In this document: one piece after another, positions 24,444 through 34,393 of the stretch | Layout: each line of letters opens with the position of its first letter | Position numbering within the stretch: the stretch's first letter is position 1 | Assembly: GCA_947260005.1 (NCBI GenBank) | Contig: CAMYOL010000017.1 | Location: 38,078-102,077 of the forward strand | Direction of reading: 5' to 3' | Source of the DNA: an uncultured Ectothiorhodospiraceae bacterium | GTDB taxonomy: Bacteria; Pseudomonadota; Gammaproteobacteria; UBA6429; Thiohalophilaceae | Length of the DNA: 64,000 nt | Translations under genes and position numbers: made by a program | The notes under the pieces: model-generated | The model's input: only the letters and a program-made list of their open reading frames with translations | What the model was told of the DNA's origin: nothing | The model's database searches: none

Positions 24444-25610
24444 ATGGAAATCTCGGCATGGATTTATTTAACAATTAGTTGCCTTATTTGGTGTGGCTTT
24501 TATCTCTATGCTGCCAAAATGGCACGCTCACTTCCTTTTATTCCTTCCGAAATAAAACTTAAGCAGGGAAAACTACCCAGGCTAAGTATTATCGTCACGG
24601 CTAAAGACGAAGCAGAAACCATCGAGGCCGGCTTACAAAGCCTGATCGAACAAGATTATCCTGATTATGAGATCATTGTGATTAACGATCGCTCGGTAGA
24701 CACGACAGGTGAAATCATAAATCGATTTGCCAGCCAACATCGACAGATAAAACCCGTTCATATAAACCATTTACCGGAACTCTGGCTTGGTAAAGTGAAT
24801 GCCCTGAATAATGGTATATCACATGCAACGGGTGACTGGCTTTTATTTACCGACGCAGATGTCCATCACCATAAAACATTGTGGCGGCGTGCACTAACCT
24901 ATGCATTAACCAATAAATATGATCACCTGGCCCTGATGCCAAACGTACCGCATCCCGGAATTCTTTTTCAGGCCACGGTAAAAGCCTTCTCCTTCCTGTT
25001 TTTATCTTCGGCAAACATCGGACAAATAGAAAATCCAGAAAGTAAGGCAGCAATCGGCATTGGGGCGTTTAACCTGGTTCGTCATGACGCCTTTAAACAG
25101 ACCCCGGGATTTGAGTGGCTGCGAATGGAAGTGGCTGACGACTATGGTATTGGCATCATGTTAAAACAAAATGGTTTCCGTGTTGGTTTTGCTTCTGCAT
25201 TTAATGATCTTCAGGTTGAATGGTACAAAACGATTCCCGACATGATACGTGGTCTCGATAAAAATATTATGGCCACAGGAACTCATTTCTCGCGCTTAAA
25301 ATTATTCATCAGTCCTTTTATGTTTGTGGCTATGATAGTTGCACCATTTTTGAGTCTGCTATCGCTCAATCCATCGTTTTATATATTCGGTATATGTGTA
25401 TTCCTGTGTACCACTCTGGTTAGCATCTACATGGCAAAACAAAAGCACGAACGTTTATTGGTCTGGATGCTATCGCCAATTGGTTTCCTGGTCATTGGCT
25501 ATACATTCGCACGCGCCTGTTTTTTATGTTTATGGCGAGACGGCATCATTTGGCGTGGCACCTACTACCCAAGGGCCCTGCTTAAAAAATATCAACGTAT
25601 TAAAGTCTAG
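24444..25610 (+). CDS. Membrane glycosyltransferase, family 2
   Basis: 388 residues from ATG 24444. One N-terminal membrane helix, a GT2 catalytic domain (LSIIVTAKDEAETIE, VINDRSVDTTGE, TDADVHHH as the DxD metal site) and about three C-terminal helices. The architecture resembles HpnB-type and other membrane glycosyltransferases. It probably uses a nucleotide sugar at the cytoplasmic face; the acceptor is unknown. No other polysaccharide or hopanoid gene adjoins it. Confidence 0.85.
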   Translation: MEISAWIYLTISCLIWCGFYLYAAKMARSLPFIPSEIKLKQGKLPRLSIIVTAKDEAETIEAGLQSLIEQDYPDYEIIVINDRSVDTTGEIINRFASQHRQIKPVHINHLPELWLGKVNALNNGISHATGDWLLFTDADVHHHKTLWRRALTYALTNKYDHLALMPNVPHPGILFQATVKAFSFLFLSSANIGQIENPESKAAIGIGAFNLVRHDAFKQTPGFEWLRMEVADDYGIGIMLKQNGFRVGFASAFNDLQVEWYKTIPDMIRGLDKNIMATGTHFSRLKLFISPFMFVAMIVAPFLSLLSLNPSFYIFGICVFLCTTLVSIYMAKQKHERLLVWMLSPIGFLVIGYTFARACFLCLWRDGIIWRGTYYPRALLKKYQRIKV

Positions 25611-25708
25611 ATCGCCAATATATAACTATGCCAATGTGCATACTTTTGATATAAACAGTGGTGTGATGCTGAATAATTAATGCGAACCATCTATTAGAGG
25701 AACACATC

Positions 25709-26734
25709 ATGTTTGAAGATCCTACCAACTGGCTTATTGTTAGTGGACTCTTACTCGGCGCTATCTTCGGATTCATCGCCAGACATTATCGAATTTGTTT
25801 AGTCGCAGCCATTGCTAATGTCACTTTAGTCCGTGACCATCGTTATACCTTGGCATTCGCCGCGTCCTTATTGGTTGCTATTACCGGCACACAATTACTC
25901 GAAATATTAAATATTGTCGATATAAGCCAGGCCAGTTATCGCAACACGACTCTTGACTGGCTGGGCGTTATTCTTGGTGGATTTCTGTTTGGCGTCGGCG
26001 CAACATTAGCGGGCGGTGATGCGGCCAGAGTCGTCATTCTTGCTGGTAATGGAAACCAGGCAGGTTTACTGGCGATATTCTTTTTTGCCGTTATGGCCTC
26101 CGTTGCACAGTTTGGAATATTGGAAGGCCCACGTGTCTACTCTATGTTGAATTCTTCAATTGAATTAAGCCGTGACGATGCCGGACTCGCGACCTTACTT
26201 GGCGTCCCCAAATTAGTGGTATTAGCAATTGTAGTTGCGCTACTGCTCGGCTTTTTGATTAGCCAGTGGAAGCGCCATGCAGATGTTAAATTACTTATTG
26301 CAGGCGCCATACTGGGTTCAACAGTAATAGCGGCCTGGTATACCACTGGCGTACTCGCCGTCGACGAATTTGGCGAAGGCAAACCTCCGTCTGCAATGAC
26401 CATCTCTGGCCCAATGTCTCGAATCGGTAATATGCTGGTCGCAGGACAATACCCAAGCTTTTCATTTTCGATCTCATTTATGCTTGGGATTTTAATCATT
26501 TCGTTTATAACTTCGATAGTCACAAAACAATTTGAGTTTAGCCCTATCAAAGGCTCGCCCTTAAAGATTGCGTTTGGTGCTTCGTTAATGGGTATAGGCG
26601 GCACCCTGGGTTATGGTTGCAATATCGGCCAGGGTTACTCAGGAATCTCGACTTTATCACTTGAATCATTACTGGCTGTGATTGCCATTATCATTGGCAT
26701 ACATATTACAACCAAACGGCTTGAGAAATCCTAA
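25709..26734 (+). CDS. YeeE/YedE-family (sulfur transport) membrane protein
   Basis: 341 residues, about nine to ten membrane helices, with the pseudo-twofold YeeE/YedE pattern: HYRICLVAAI (Cys30) near the start, GVGATLAGGDAARV in the middle and GYGCNIGQGYSG (Cys304) near the end. Relatives such as TsuA take up thiosulfate through a chain of cysteines. Here the central GGC is GGD (Asp104), so one of the conduit cysteines is missing. AGAGGA precedes the ATG. The neighbouring oxygenase-like gene starts 12 bases later. Confidence 0.82.
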   Translation: MFEDPTNWLIVSGLLLGAIFGFIARHYRICLVAAIANVTLVRDHRYTLAFAASLLVAITGTQLLEILNIVDISQASYRNTTLDWLGVILGGFLFGVGATLAGGDAARVVILAGNGNQAGLLAIFFFAVMASVAQFGILEGPRVYSMLNSSIELSRDDAGLATLLGVPKLVVLAIVVALLLGFLISQWKRHADVKLLIAGAILGSTVIAAWYTTGVLAVDEFGEGKPPSAMTISGPMSRIGNMLVAGQYPSFSFSISFMLGILIISFITSIVTKQFEFSPIKGSPLKIAFGASLMGIGGTLGYGCNIGQGYSGISTLSLESLLAVIAIIIGIHITTKRLEKS

Positions 26735-26746
26735 CATCAAAACAAC

Positions 26747-27292
26747 ATGCAGACTTATCCTCGCGATAAAATACATTCTCTTATTTGCCATGAATGTAAG
26801 CCACTTCATGCCGACATCATTGAGCAGATGTTTAAACTACTTGAAGATCCGCAGACTCACAAAACTCACTTTTTTAATGGCCGTTACGAGAATATCTATA
26901 TAAATGAAATTCATATTCCGGTTATAAAACCGATACTCAAAACCATTGTTGAAGAAGCCGCCCGGTTATTAAATTGTAAAAAGACCGATTTAAAAATAGG
27001 TTTCTGGTTTAACCTGATGCAAAAAGATGACATCACTCTGCCGCATAGCCATGATGATGATGATGAACTCATCTCTGGAACCTATTATCTACAGACACCA
27101 GAACACTCAGGTGAACTGAGTATAAAATTGCCCGGGAACAAACATTCAACCATTGAACCCGTGGAAGCCAGGCTTAGCTTTTTCCATCCGGCATTGGAGC
27201 ATGAGGTCTCACTTCACCGCTCACCTATTCCACGTATTAGTATTGGTTTTAACATTGGCCCCAAAAGACCCGGACATGCAGTATCAAATTAG
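26747..27292 (+). CDS. 2-oxoglutarate/Fe(II) oxygenase-like protein
   Basis: 181 residues. The central part has LPHSHDDDDELISGTYYLQ (first iron-ligand region HxH/D), and the end has FFHPALEHEV and PRISIGFN, the distal histidine and the arginine that binds 2-oxoglutarate, in the manner of the 2OG-FeII_Oxy_5 family. Substrate unknown. It overlaps the following acetyltransferase by 17 bases, and follows the YeeE/YedE gene closely, so these three genes probably form an operon. Confidence 0.72.
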   Translation: MQTYPRDKIHSLICHECKPLHADIIEQMFKLLEDPQTHKTHFFNGRYENIYINEIHIPVIKPILKTIVEEAARLLNCKKTDLKIGFWFNLMQKDDITLPHSHDDDDELISGTYYLQTPEHSGELSIKLPGNKHSTIEPVEARLSFFHPALEHEVSLHRSPIPRISIGFNIGPKRPGHAVSN

Positions 27293-27749
27293 CCCCTTAG
27301 CAGATATTCGTTCGGCTATACCAGTGCTGGCAGAATGGCAGCATCAAGAGTGGCAGCACCTGAATAGTGAGAGCTATGACCTTAGTGCACGAATTGCTGA
27401 TTACCAACAGATAGCTGAAGCAAATTCATTTCCGGTTATGTTCGTCGCACACAAGAATGGTCGTCCATTAGGCTCGGCCAGGTTAATTGATAATGACATG
27501 GACACACATCCAGAACTTAACCCATGGTTAGCAAGCCTGTATGTATATAAAGACTATCGTCATAAGGGGATCGGATCAGCACTCATTCATCAAATTGAAA
27601 ACACCGCAGCAACGCTCAATTTTGAAACGATTTATCTTTTCACTGAAGACAAACAATCTATTTATAAAAAACAAGCCTGGAAAATTCTTGCCAACGAGAC
27701 TTATTATAATGAGGCCGTCACCATTATGCATAAACATCTACATAGATAA
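27276..27749 (+). CDS. GNAT-family N-acetyltransferase
   Basis: 157 residues from ATG 27276; the frame is open upstream only because it overlaps the previous gene. The acetyl-CoA binding motif appears as LYVYKDYRHKGIGSALIHQIE (R/Q-x-x-G-x-G/A), preceded by the strand LNPWLASLYV and followed by IYLFTEDKQSIYKKQAW. Acceptor unknown. Convergent with the hydrolase at 27755, six bases away; no terminator is visible between them. Confidence 0.87.
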   Translation: MQYQISPLADIRSAIPVLAEWQHQEWQHLNSESYDLSARIADYQQIAEANSFPVMFVAHKNGRPLGSARLIDNDMDTHPELNPWLASLYVYKDYRHKGIGSALIHQIENTAATLNFETIYLFTEDKQSIYKKQAWKILANETYYNEAVTIMHKHLHR

Positions 27750-27754
27750 CCACT

Positions 27755-28606
27755 CTAAGACTGGATAAACTCCATTATACGTTCTATCACTGATTTATCT
27801 CTTAAGATTCGAGAATGGCCGAGTCCATCGGTATAGATTATAACTGAACCTGGCACAGATGAATGTAATTTCTCACTCTGCCGCCACGTTACAATTTTAT
27901 CTTTTTTATCATGTACAACCAACAACTCAATCGAGGTCTGCTGTAAATTTTTTTCAGCAGAAATATCATCATAAATTGTCTGACTAAAATTTTTATATAG
28001 CTTTTGATTGAAAAGCTTCATCACTTTTTCATTAAGATTTAGATACTGTTGAAAACCTGAAATTAAATAATACGGATCGTTTGGGCAACTAATTGTTACC
28101 AGCTTTGACGTTGCGATTTGATATTTCCGAAGCGCCAGCGCCGCTGCCATTCCACCAAACGAATGGGCAATCACCGCTTTCGGCGTACCATATTTATTAA
28201 CTATTTCATTAACCACATTTGCCATTTGATAAATATTTGTCGAACGACCATCGGAGAAACCATGACCGGGCGCATCAATACTTATCGCTCCGAGGCCTTT
28301 GGCGTTGATTGCATTTACAAAACTGCCTAACTGACTGGCACGACCACTCCAGCCATGCATTAATAAAATATAACCCGGGCTACAGGCCCCCCAACGTAAA
28401 ATTGATATTTTTCTACCATTTAAGGAATGAAAATCCTGGCTAGCCAGCTTACGCCATTGTTGTTCCCGCCTAGATTCAGGATAACGAGGTGTTGTAAACC
28501 AAATACGGTAGGCAATATAGGCCACCAGCCCGGGCCAAATTCTGCCAAGCCATTTAAATATAAACTGTATAACTTGAACCCTAATAGGTAATGATCGTGA
28601 CGCCAC
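27755..28606 (-). CDS. Alpha/beta hydrolase
   Basis: 283 residues from GTG 28606 (AAAGGGA six bases upstream). An N-terminal hydrophobic stretch may bind membrane. Oxyanion loop LLMHGWSGR, nucleophile elbow AHSFGG, acid in VVHDKKD and histidine in GLGHSRIL make a complete Ser-Asp-His triad. Lysophospholipase- or esterase-like. Substrate unknown. Confidence 0.87.
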   Translation of the reverse strand: MASRSLPIRVQVIQFIFKWLGRIWPGLVAYIAYRIWFTTPRYPESRREQQWRKLASQDFHSLNGRKISILRWGACSPGYILLMHGWSGRASQLGSFVNAINAKGLGAISIDAPGHGFSDGRSTNIYQMANVVNEIVNKYGTPKAVIAHSFGGMAAALALRKYQIATSKLVTISCPNDPYYLISGFQQYLNLNEKVMKLFNQKLYKNFSQTIYDDISAEKNLQQTSIELLVVHDKKDKIVTWRQSEKLHSSVPGSVIIYTDGLGHSRILRDKSVIERIMEFIQS

Positions 28607-28786
28607 AAAAATTCCCTTTAAATCAGAATACCTGCCCTTTCATTATGAACTGGTTTTACCTGGGAATCATTAATCATCGTCATGTATGAACATCTTATTT
28701 CAATCTGTAACGATCATACTCAAAGTCCAATGAACTATGTTATCTGGCACTATGGATTCGAAAAAAACATGTATTAATAAGACATA

Positions 28787-29080
28787 TCATTTTTTACTAT
28801 AGAACTCAGCCAATGCATCCATATCTTGCTCGGATAATCCTTGTAGTATTGCATTCATCACGGGATCTTTGCGTTCACCCTTTTGAAAATCACGCATCTG
28901 TTTTAATAGATACGCCGCTTTTTGCCCCGCCAGATTAGGGTACATCGGATTTGAGCTAATACCTTCTGCTCCATGACAACTTATACAACGACCTGACAAT
29001 CCCTTTGCGTCGGCAGCAAAGGCAACTTGTGTGGCCACCACCATGGTTAGACTTAAAAACATCATAGATAAATTGCGCAT
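28787..29080 (-). CDS. Small periplasmic class I cytochrome c
   Basis: 97 residues: signal peptide to FAA (about 23), then CISCH haem site, and NPMYPNLAGQKAAYL with the axial methionine supplied by the later VMNAI segment. The pattern LAGQ..AYL.KQ is that of c553/c4-type domains. It is a soluble electron carrier for an oxidase or a Sox-type pathway. AGGAGG lies ahead of the start. Confidence 0.92.
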   Translation of the reverse strand: MRNLSMMFLSLTMVVATQVAFAADAKGLSGRCISCHGAEGISSNPMYPNLAGQKAAYLLKQMRDFQKGERKDPVMNAILQGLSEQDMDALAEFYSKK

Positions 29081-29243
29081 AAAAACCTCCTGGTCATCAA
29101 CATGATTTTTGTTTCAATGTATGGAAGAGTTTGCCTGCCGAAAGCTGAATCGTGGCTGAATTAGGCCGGAAAGGAGCAAGTAAATACGCCCACTGTCATG
29201 CTAAACTGCTATTTTTCAATTATTCCAAAGCACATATTCAATT

Positions 29244-30533
29244 ATGCCAGAGCAAGATCCGGTTCCAGTTTCGACTCAAGGCCCAGTGAACTCGTCAGTG
29301 GATACTATCGAATTGCGCTACCCAATCGACTATAGGGAGCACACCGGTACACGCCTCGAAAATGATCGTCGCCTGCTACCCATTGCAGATGAGATTAAAT
29401 CCGGCGATAACATTGAAAACCTGGAGCGATTTGCAAAGGCCTATCTTGGCATGTACCTGGATATGGATAATTCGATCCCAGCGGCCGATCGCATTCACAT
29501 TCTGGCTAATCCAGAACTTGCCAGTCTGGTGCACTCTGGTTTTGCCGAAATTTTAAGAAATAGAAAATTTGCCAGCCCGGAAGACATTGTTGAATCCATC
29601 TATACAAATCACTTTGCTGAGGGTTATATTTTATTAGCCGCATTCGATTTATTCCGTGACCAGAAACAGAATGAGGTAAAGAATCTTCCGGCAAATACCT
29701 TAGTCGCAATAATCTGTTTTAGTTACGCCTACCGAAATGAAATAGATGAACAATGGCTACATTCGTCAATTCTACAACGCCCTGCTGAAGTCATTTTGGC
29801 ACTCACCGGTTTCTGGCAACAACTCATTAATCACAACACGGACCATTTACCTGGCATTTATTTTCTTATTCGCAACCCTGAGTACGATCACATTTCCAAA
29901 AAAGTATTATTACCGGTTTTACAAAACTGGATCAGTGTTCGAAAAAAATTACTGCGTGATCTGTTACGTTGTGCGCTACGTACGACGGATCCTGAGCAAT
30001 TATATAAACTGGCCAAATCTTCCCTGGACAAATGGAATGCGGCCGAACCTGGACGGTATATATTGTGGCTCGCCTGTGCGTTTTTATTACAACCTGAAAA
30101 ACAACTTTTAAACTTAACGAAATACACTGGCCGCACAAAAGAGAAGATCATACCACTGTTAGATTTTACCTACTGGGTCCTGCATACTGATCAAATATCT
30201 CTCCCCAGCTTAAATGCCGAGGCCTATGCGACGTTAATTCGAATCATCGCGGCAAAAATCACTCCGCAAAAAGATCGGTATGGTGAGCTGTGTGATAACA
30301 CGCGCAAAGTAATCTTTCTATTTTATTGTTTGTGCCGCGCAAATGATAAACAACCGGCTATTGAAAAACTTTTAAAAGTGCGCGTTATGAAACTTTATCA
30401 GCCTATTCTGGAATTTATCTCTGATGAAACCACAATCTCTAGCGATAAAACCGTCCCGGAACAACTTGATGAATTTCTGGGCCTCCTTGTGCAGCGAAAC
30501 CTGATCCAGCCGCGAATCAAATGGTCTGATTAG
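29244..30533 (+). CDS. Large hypothetical helical protein
   Basis: Not recognised. 429 residues, no signal peptide, soluble and helical throughout, with many W/L-rich amphipathic helices (LIRNPEYDHISKKVL, KKLLRDLLRCALRT, GRYILWLACAFLL). No catalytic motif found. It precedes a CheY-like receiver (30674) and an HPt gene on the same strand by 140 bases, so it may belong to a signalling unit, but spacing does not prove cotranscription. Confidence 0.75.
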   Translation: MPEQDPVPVSTQGPVNSSVDTIELRYPIDYREHTGTRLENDRRLLPIADEIKSGDNIENLERFAKAYLGMYLDMDNSIPAADRIHILANPELASLVHSGFAEILRNRKFASPEDIVESIYTNHFAEGYILLAAFDLFRDQKQNEVKNLPANTLVAIICFSYAYRNEIDEQWLHSSILQRPAEVILALTGFWQQLINHNTDHLPGIYFLIRNPEYDHISKKVLLPVLQNWISVRKKLLRDLLRCALRTTDPEQLYKLAKSSLDKWNAAEPGRYILWLACAFLLQPEKQLLNLTKYTGRTKEKIIPLLDFTYWVLHTDQISLPSLNAEAYATLIRIIAAKITPQKDRYGELCDNTRKVIFLFYCLCRANDKQPAIEKLLKVRVMKLYQPILEFISDETTISSDKTVPEQLDEFLGLLVQRNLIQPRIKWSD

Positions 30534-30673
30534 GCGTCCATCACTCACCAGGCAATTTTCCCAGGCAAGCTTTTACCGACCAGAGTCCCCTTGCATAAAA
30601 TAAGTTATTACATTTGCTAAATATCGGCATCAAAAACCTTAACTAATATAGCTAACAATCCGATAAAACTAAC

Positions 30674-31051
30674 ATGATACACGGACGAGTCCTGCTAGTA
30701 GATGATAATGAAGTGAACAAACTGGTCGCTTGCGCAATGCTGGAACACTGGAGCGTCTCCTATAAATGTGCCTCCGATGGTAAAGAAGCAGTGGAAAAAT
30801 GGCAGCGACTGAAGCCCGATTTGATATTAATGGACATTCAAATGCCGGTATGCGATGGCTATAAAGCGACGAAAAGAATACGTGAACTTGAACAGGGAGA
30901 ATCCAGAACCCCGATCATTGCTTTGACCGCAAGTGATGAAACGGTTGAGCGTGAAAAATGCCTCAAAGCTGGAATGGATGACTTTATCAATAAACCCTTT
31001 GCTCAGGATGACTTATATTCAAAATTAGAGCGATGGCTTGCTAACAAATAA
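30674..31051 (+). CDS. Stand-alone response-regulator receiver domain
   Basis: 125 residues, only a receiver: acidic pair in LLVDDNEVN, phospho-acceptor Asp in LILMDIQMP (about residue 55), threonine in IIALTAS and lysine in FINKPF. The sequence type (VDDNEVN, MDIQMPVCDG) is that of receivers in hybrid kinases and phosphorelays. No output domain. Followed 39 bases later by an HPt gene. Confidence 0.92.
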   Translation: MIHGRVLLVDDNEVNKLVACAMLEHWSVSYKCASDGKEAVEKWQRLKPDLILMDIQMPVCDGYKATKRIRELEQGESRTPIIALTASDETVEREKCLKAGMDDFINKPFAQDDLYSKLERWLANK

Positions 31052-31090
31052 TGTACGGCAGCTATTGAAACCGTAAATTTGGAGACAAAA

Positions 31091-31462
31091 ATGAGTAACG
31101 ATGTGGACTATATCGACACCTCAATGTTAGATAATTTAAGCCAGTTTTTAAATGCTGAAAAGCTGCAGTCATTATTAGAACGTTTTATTGAGGACAGTCG
31201 TCAAATTCTAGACCAGCTAGATGGTTCTTTGGCAAATGGTAATGCTGAAGAGTCTCGTCGTTACGTCCACAGTCTAAAATCAACCAGTGCAAACATTGGG
31301 GCAAATCCATTATCTAAAATAGCCGCCGAGCTGGAAGAGTTCGCCCGACTCGAACAACTGGATGAGGTAAAGGAACGGCAGGACGAGCTAAAACAATCAT
31401 TCGAGGCAACCTCTGCTGCCATTCGCCTGCTCGAGATTATGAAGAGCTCTAAAACGGGTTAG
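31091..31462 (+). CDS. HPt (histidine phosphotransfer) protein
   Basis: 123 residues from ATG 31091, nine bases after GGAG. Four-helix bundle with the phosphorylatable histidine in YVHSLKSTSANIGA. A free HPt next to a free receiver suggests an intermediate of a multi-step phosphorelay. Its kinase is not adjacent; the RpfC-like hybrid kinase at 40897-42963, which lacks its own HPt, is a candidate. Confidence 0.92.
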   Translation: MSNDVDYIDTSMLDNLSQFLNAEKLQSLLERFIEDSRQILDQLDGSLANGNAEESRRYVHSLKSTSANIGANPLSKIAAELEEFARLEQLDEVKERQDELKQSFEATSAAIRLLEIMKSSKTG

Positions 31463-31686
31463 AAATAGGGACATGGAAAAATAACACCCGAGACTTCTTC
31501 TCTCTTCCTGATTTCCGACTCTATATACTTCTCATTAGCCACCATCCTAAGTAGAATACCCATCCTTTGCTATGGTGGTATCCTAATTGTGCATTAGCAT
31601 GTTATTGCCCATCATTGTCAGGGACAGCCACTGACGGCGAATAAATACATTAATTAAGTTATTGAAATTACTAAGTAAAATAAGCT

Positions 31687-32775
31687 ATGTCGAATTCGAG
31701 TAAAGAGAACATCTTAGCCATGAAGTACCAGACCGATGACTTACGCATACGCGAAATTAAGGAACTGAGTTCAGCGGAAACGGTTCATGACGAGCTACCG
31801 ATTTCGGATCAGGCTGTTGAGACTATTATCGCAGCCCGCAATGCCATCCACCATATTCTGAGCGACCAGGATGACCGCTTACTGGTTATCATAGGTCCAT
31901 GCTCCATTCACGACCCAGAAGCGGCACTCGCCTACGCCAATAAACTAAAGCAATACCAGCAACAGTTGGCTGGAGATCTACTGATTGTCATGCGGGTTTA
32001 CTTCGAAAAACCACGCACCACGATTGGTTGGAAAGGCCTGATTAATGACCCCGATCTGGATGGCAGCTATCATATTAATAAAGGCGTCCGCACCGCCCGC
32101 AAGCTGTTAATCGATATCAATAACTTGGGTATGCCAGCGGCAACTGAATACCTGGATCTCATTACCCCACAATACGTGGCTGATCTGATTAGCTGGGGCG
32201 CCATCGGTGCTCGCACCACAGAGAGCCAGGCCCACCGTGAGTTGGCCTCAGGTCTGTCCTGCCCGGTAGGATTTAAAAATGGAACCGACGGTACCCTTAA
32301 GATTGCCGTCGATGCAATACGGGCTGCCAACCGTCCACATCATTTTCTATCTGTCACAAAAACCGGCACTTCCGCTATCTTTTCGACAACGGGAAATGAT
32401 GACTGCCATATTATTCTGCGCGGCGGACGTCAACCCAATTATGATGCTGACTCGGTCAACCGGGCCTCTAAGGAGCTTGAGGAGGCCAGTCTAAAACCAC
32501 ATATTATGGTTGACTGTTCTCATGCGAATAGCGAAAAACAACACCAGCGCCAGATCGAAGTGGCAAACAATATTGCCCAACAGTTGGCTACTGGCGATAA
32601 ACGCATTATGGGGGTGATGCTGGAAAGCCACCTTGAGGAAGGGCGGCAAGATGTTCAGTCTGGCCAGGATCTCCGTTATGGACAAAGCATTACCGATGCC
32701 TGTATCAGCTTTGACGACAGTGTCCCGGTCCTGGAAACACTCGCGGCCGCCGTTCGTGAACGCCGTAAGAAGTAA
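31687..32775 (+). CDS. aroG: 3-deoxy-7-phosphoheptulonate (DAHP) synthase, class I alpha
   Basis: 362 residues; condenses phosphoenolpyruvate and erythrose 4-phosphate, first step of the shikimate pathway. LVIIGPCSIHD, RVYFEKPRTTIGWKGL, INDPDLDGS, GARTTESQAHRELASG, PVGFKNGTDG and VDCSHANS are typical of the AroF/AroG/AroH class. Metal ligands (Cys in GPCS, His in CSHAN, Glu, Asp) are present. Which amino acid inhibits it cannot be read by eye, so the symbol is a class label. Convergent with the HDOD gene 12 bases further. Confidence 0.95.
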   Translation: MSNSSKENILAMKYQTDDLRIREIKELSSAETVHDELPISDQAVETIIAARNAIHHILSDQDDRLLVIIGPCSIHDPEAALAYANKLKQYQQQLAGDLLIVMRVYFEKPRTTIGWKGLINDPDLDGSYHINKGVRTARKLLIDINNLGMPAATEYLDLITPQYVADLISWGAIGARTTESQAHRELASGLSCPVGFKNGTDGTLKIAVDAIRAANRPHHFLSVTKTGTSAIFSTTGNDDCHIILRGGRQPNYDADSVNRASKELEEASLKPHIMVDCSHANSEKQHQRQIEVANNIAQQLATGDKRIMGVMLESHLEEGRQDVQSGQDLRYGQSITDACISFDDSVPVLETLAAAVRERRKK

Positions 32776-32787
32776 ACAACAAGAAAG

Positions 32788-33648
32788 CTAAGCTGACTGA
32801 CCAAATAATGCCTGCTGCGTTTCAACAATATTTTGTTGCGCCTCTTTTACCGCATCCCCCAGACTATCCGGCTTAATATGCGCTAATTCCCAGGCCTCAG
32901 GCGAGACACGCTTTAGGTCCTCAGCGGCGGGAATATCACTATAGGGTAATGACGCAATCGCATTAGCGATATGAACATGTGCGACTGCCTCGAGGTGTTC
33001 TGTGCTGGCATGCAAATCATGATGGTAGGCAATGCAACTGACCAGGATTTCCGGTAGATGCCAATGACGAGCCAGCTCGGCACCTACTTCGGCATGATCA
33101 AACCCTAATACCTGCTGCTCAGCCTGATAGAGATCAAGGCTGGCCTCACCCTGGATTGTCAGCATGATCGCCTCATGGGCCTGCTCGGGAATACGGTTAA
33201 ACATCACCAGGTGGCCAATATCGTGTAAGAGACCCGCTGTGAAGAGGGTATCAGCATTCACTGTCCGTGAAATACCGGCGAGTGCTCGCGCCAGCAACGC
33301 ACAATACAGGCTGTGGTGCCAGAAATCCTCAACCGAAATTACCTCATTAGGGATACCATCAAATACCTTGGCTGCCGTGGTACTTAAGACCAGATCACGG
33401 ATTTGCTTAGTGCCGAGAAGGGTCACGGCGCGATTAATCGAGTCAATCTGACGTTGCCCTCCGTACATCGAACTATTCGCCACCTTCAGGATACGTGTCG
33501 AAATGGCCGGATCCTGTCCGATAACACGCGCAATCTCAGTCGCACTGGCCTCATCGCTATTAACTAACTCATTGATCTGTATTACTATTTCAGGTAATGA
33601 AATTAATTCGCCGATATCTTCAATAAGTGATCGCACCGCTTGTGCCAT
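32788..33648 (-). CDS. HDOD-domain signalling protein
   Basis: 286 residues dominated by an HDOD domain (about 13-210): LPEIVIQINELVNS, IGQDPAISTRILKVANSS, SINRAVTLLG and LLHDIGHLVMFN. HDOD proteins lack full phosphodiesterase metal sites and act in signalling, often with c-di-GMP or stress pathways. No second domain. Single gene on the minus strand. Confidence 0.9.
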   Translation of the reverse strand: MAQAVRSLIEDIGELISLPEIVIQINELVNSDEASATEIARVIGQDPAISTRILKVANSSMYGGQRQIDSINRAVTLLGTKQIRDLVLSTTAAKVFDGIPNEVISVEDFWHHSLYCALLARALAGISRTVNADTLFTAGLLHDIGHLVMFNRIPEQAHEAIMLTIQGEASLDLYQAEQQVLGFDHAEVGAELARHWHLPEILVSCIAYHHDLHASTEHLEAVAHVHIANAIASLPYSDIPAAEDLKRVSPEAWELAHIKPDSLGDAVKEAQQNIVETQQALFGQSA

Positions 33649-33765
33649 ATCATTCCTTCATCAATATTTTATCGTCATGTAAGTTTAGTTCGTCATCTTT
33701 GACTCTGCCTTTAGCTTACGGTAAAAAAAGCCCAAACCATCTGCCTTTTAGGCACTGGAGAAAGC

Positions 33766-34326
33766 ATGCCAACCGTAATGACACATAGCCTCTTTGCCAT
33801 TGCTATGGCCCAGCTGTTCAAACACAATGAACTGCCCCGACGCTTTTGGTTGCTCGCAATTGCGTGTAGCTTGCTACCAGACCTGGATGTGATTGGATTC
33901 AGGTTCGGCATTGCCTATGCCGATCCCTGGGGACACCGCGGATTAAGTCATTCATTATCGTTTGCCCTTATGACCAGTCTGGTCGTTGTTTTGTTCTTTT
34001 TCTGGCAAGAACGCTTCCGTAGCTTGCGTATCAGATTAATATTATTTTACTTTCTTGTTACCGCTTCTCATGGCCTCTTTGATGCGCTGACTAATGGTGG
34101 TCTCGGTATTGCTTTCTTTGCGCCTTTTGATAATGGTCGATACTTTCTACCCTTCCAACCGATTGAGGTCTCACCAATTGGGTTACGAAATTTTTTAACC
34201 AGCCGCGGTCTGGATGTCTTACTTAGCGAGCTTTACTGGCTTATGCTGCCAAGTATAATTTTCATGCTACTGGTTAGCATAATTCGAATAATAATTAAAA
34301 AAAGGACGATCATTCCCGATAGCTAG
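33766..34326 (+). CDS. Membrane-bound metal-dependent hydrolase (YdjM-like, DUF457)
   Basis: 186 residues, about four membrane helices. THSLF at the start, LLPDLDVIG, GHRGLSHSL and ASHGLFDALTNGG give the H/D-rich metal-site pattern of the YdjM/DUF457 family, distantly related to phospholipase C-type hydrolases. Possibly acts on lipid or LexA-regulated functions in E. coli (YdjM), but no activity is established. Confidence 0.87.
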   Translation: MPTVMTHSLFAIAMAQLFKHNELPRRFWLLAIACSLLPDLDVIGFRFGIAYADPWGHRGLSHSLSFALMTSLVVVLFFFWQERFRSLRIRLILFYFLVTASHGLFDALTNGGLGIAFFAPFDNGRYFLPFQPIEVSPIGLRNFLTSRGLDVLLSELYWLMLPSIIFMLLVSIIRIIIKKRTIIPDS

Positions 34327-34393
34327 ACCGTCGGTTATCTTTTTTCTGACGTAAACTCGAACTATTAGGTCTTTACCCATACAAATACTCACT

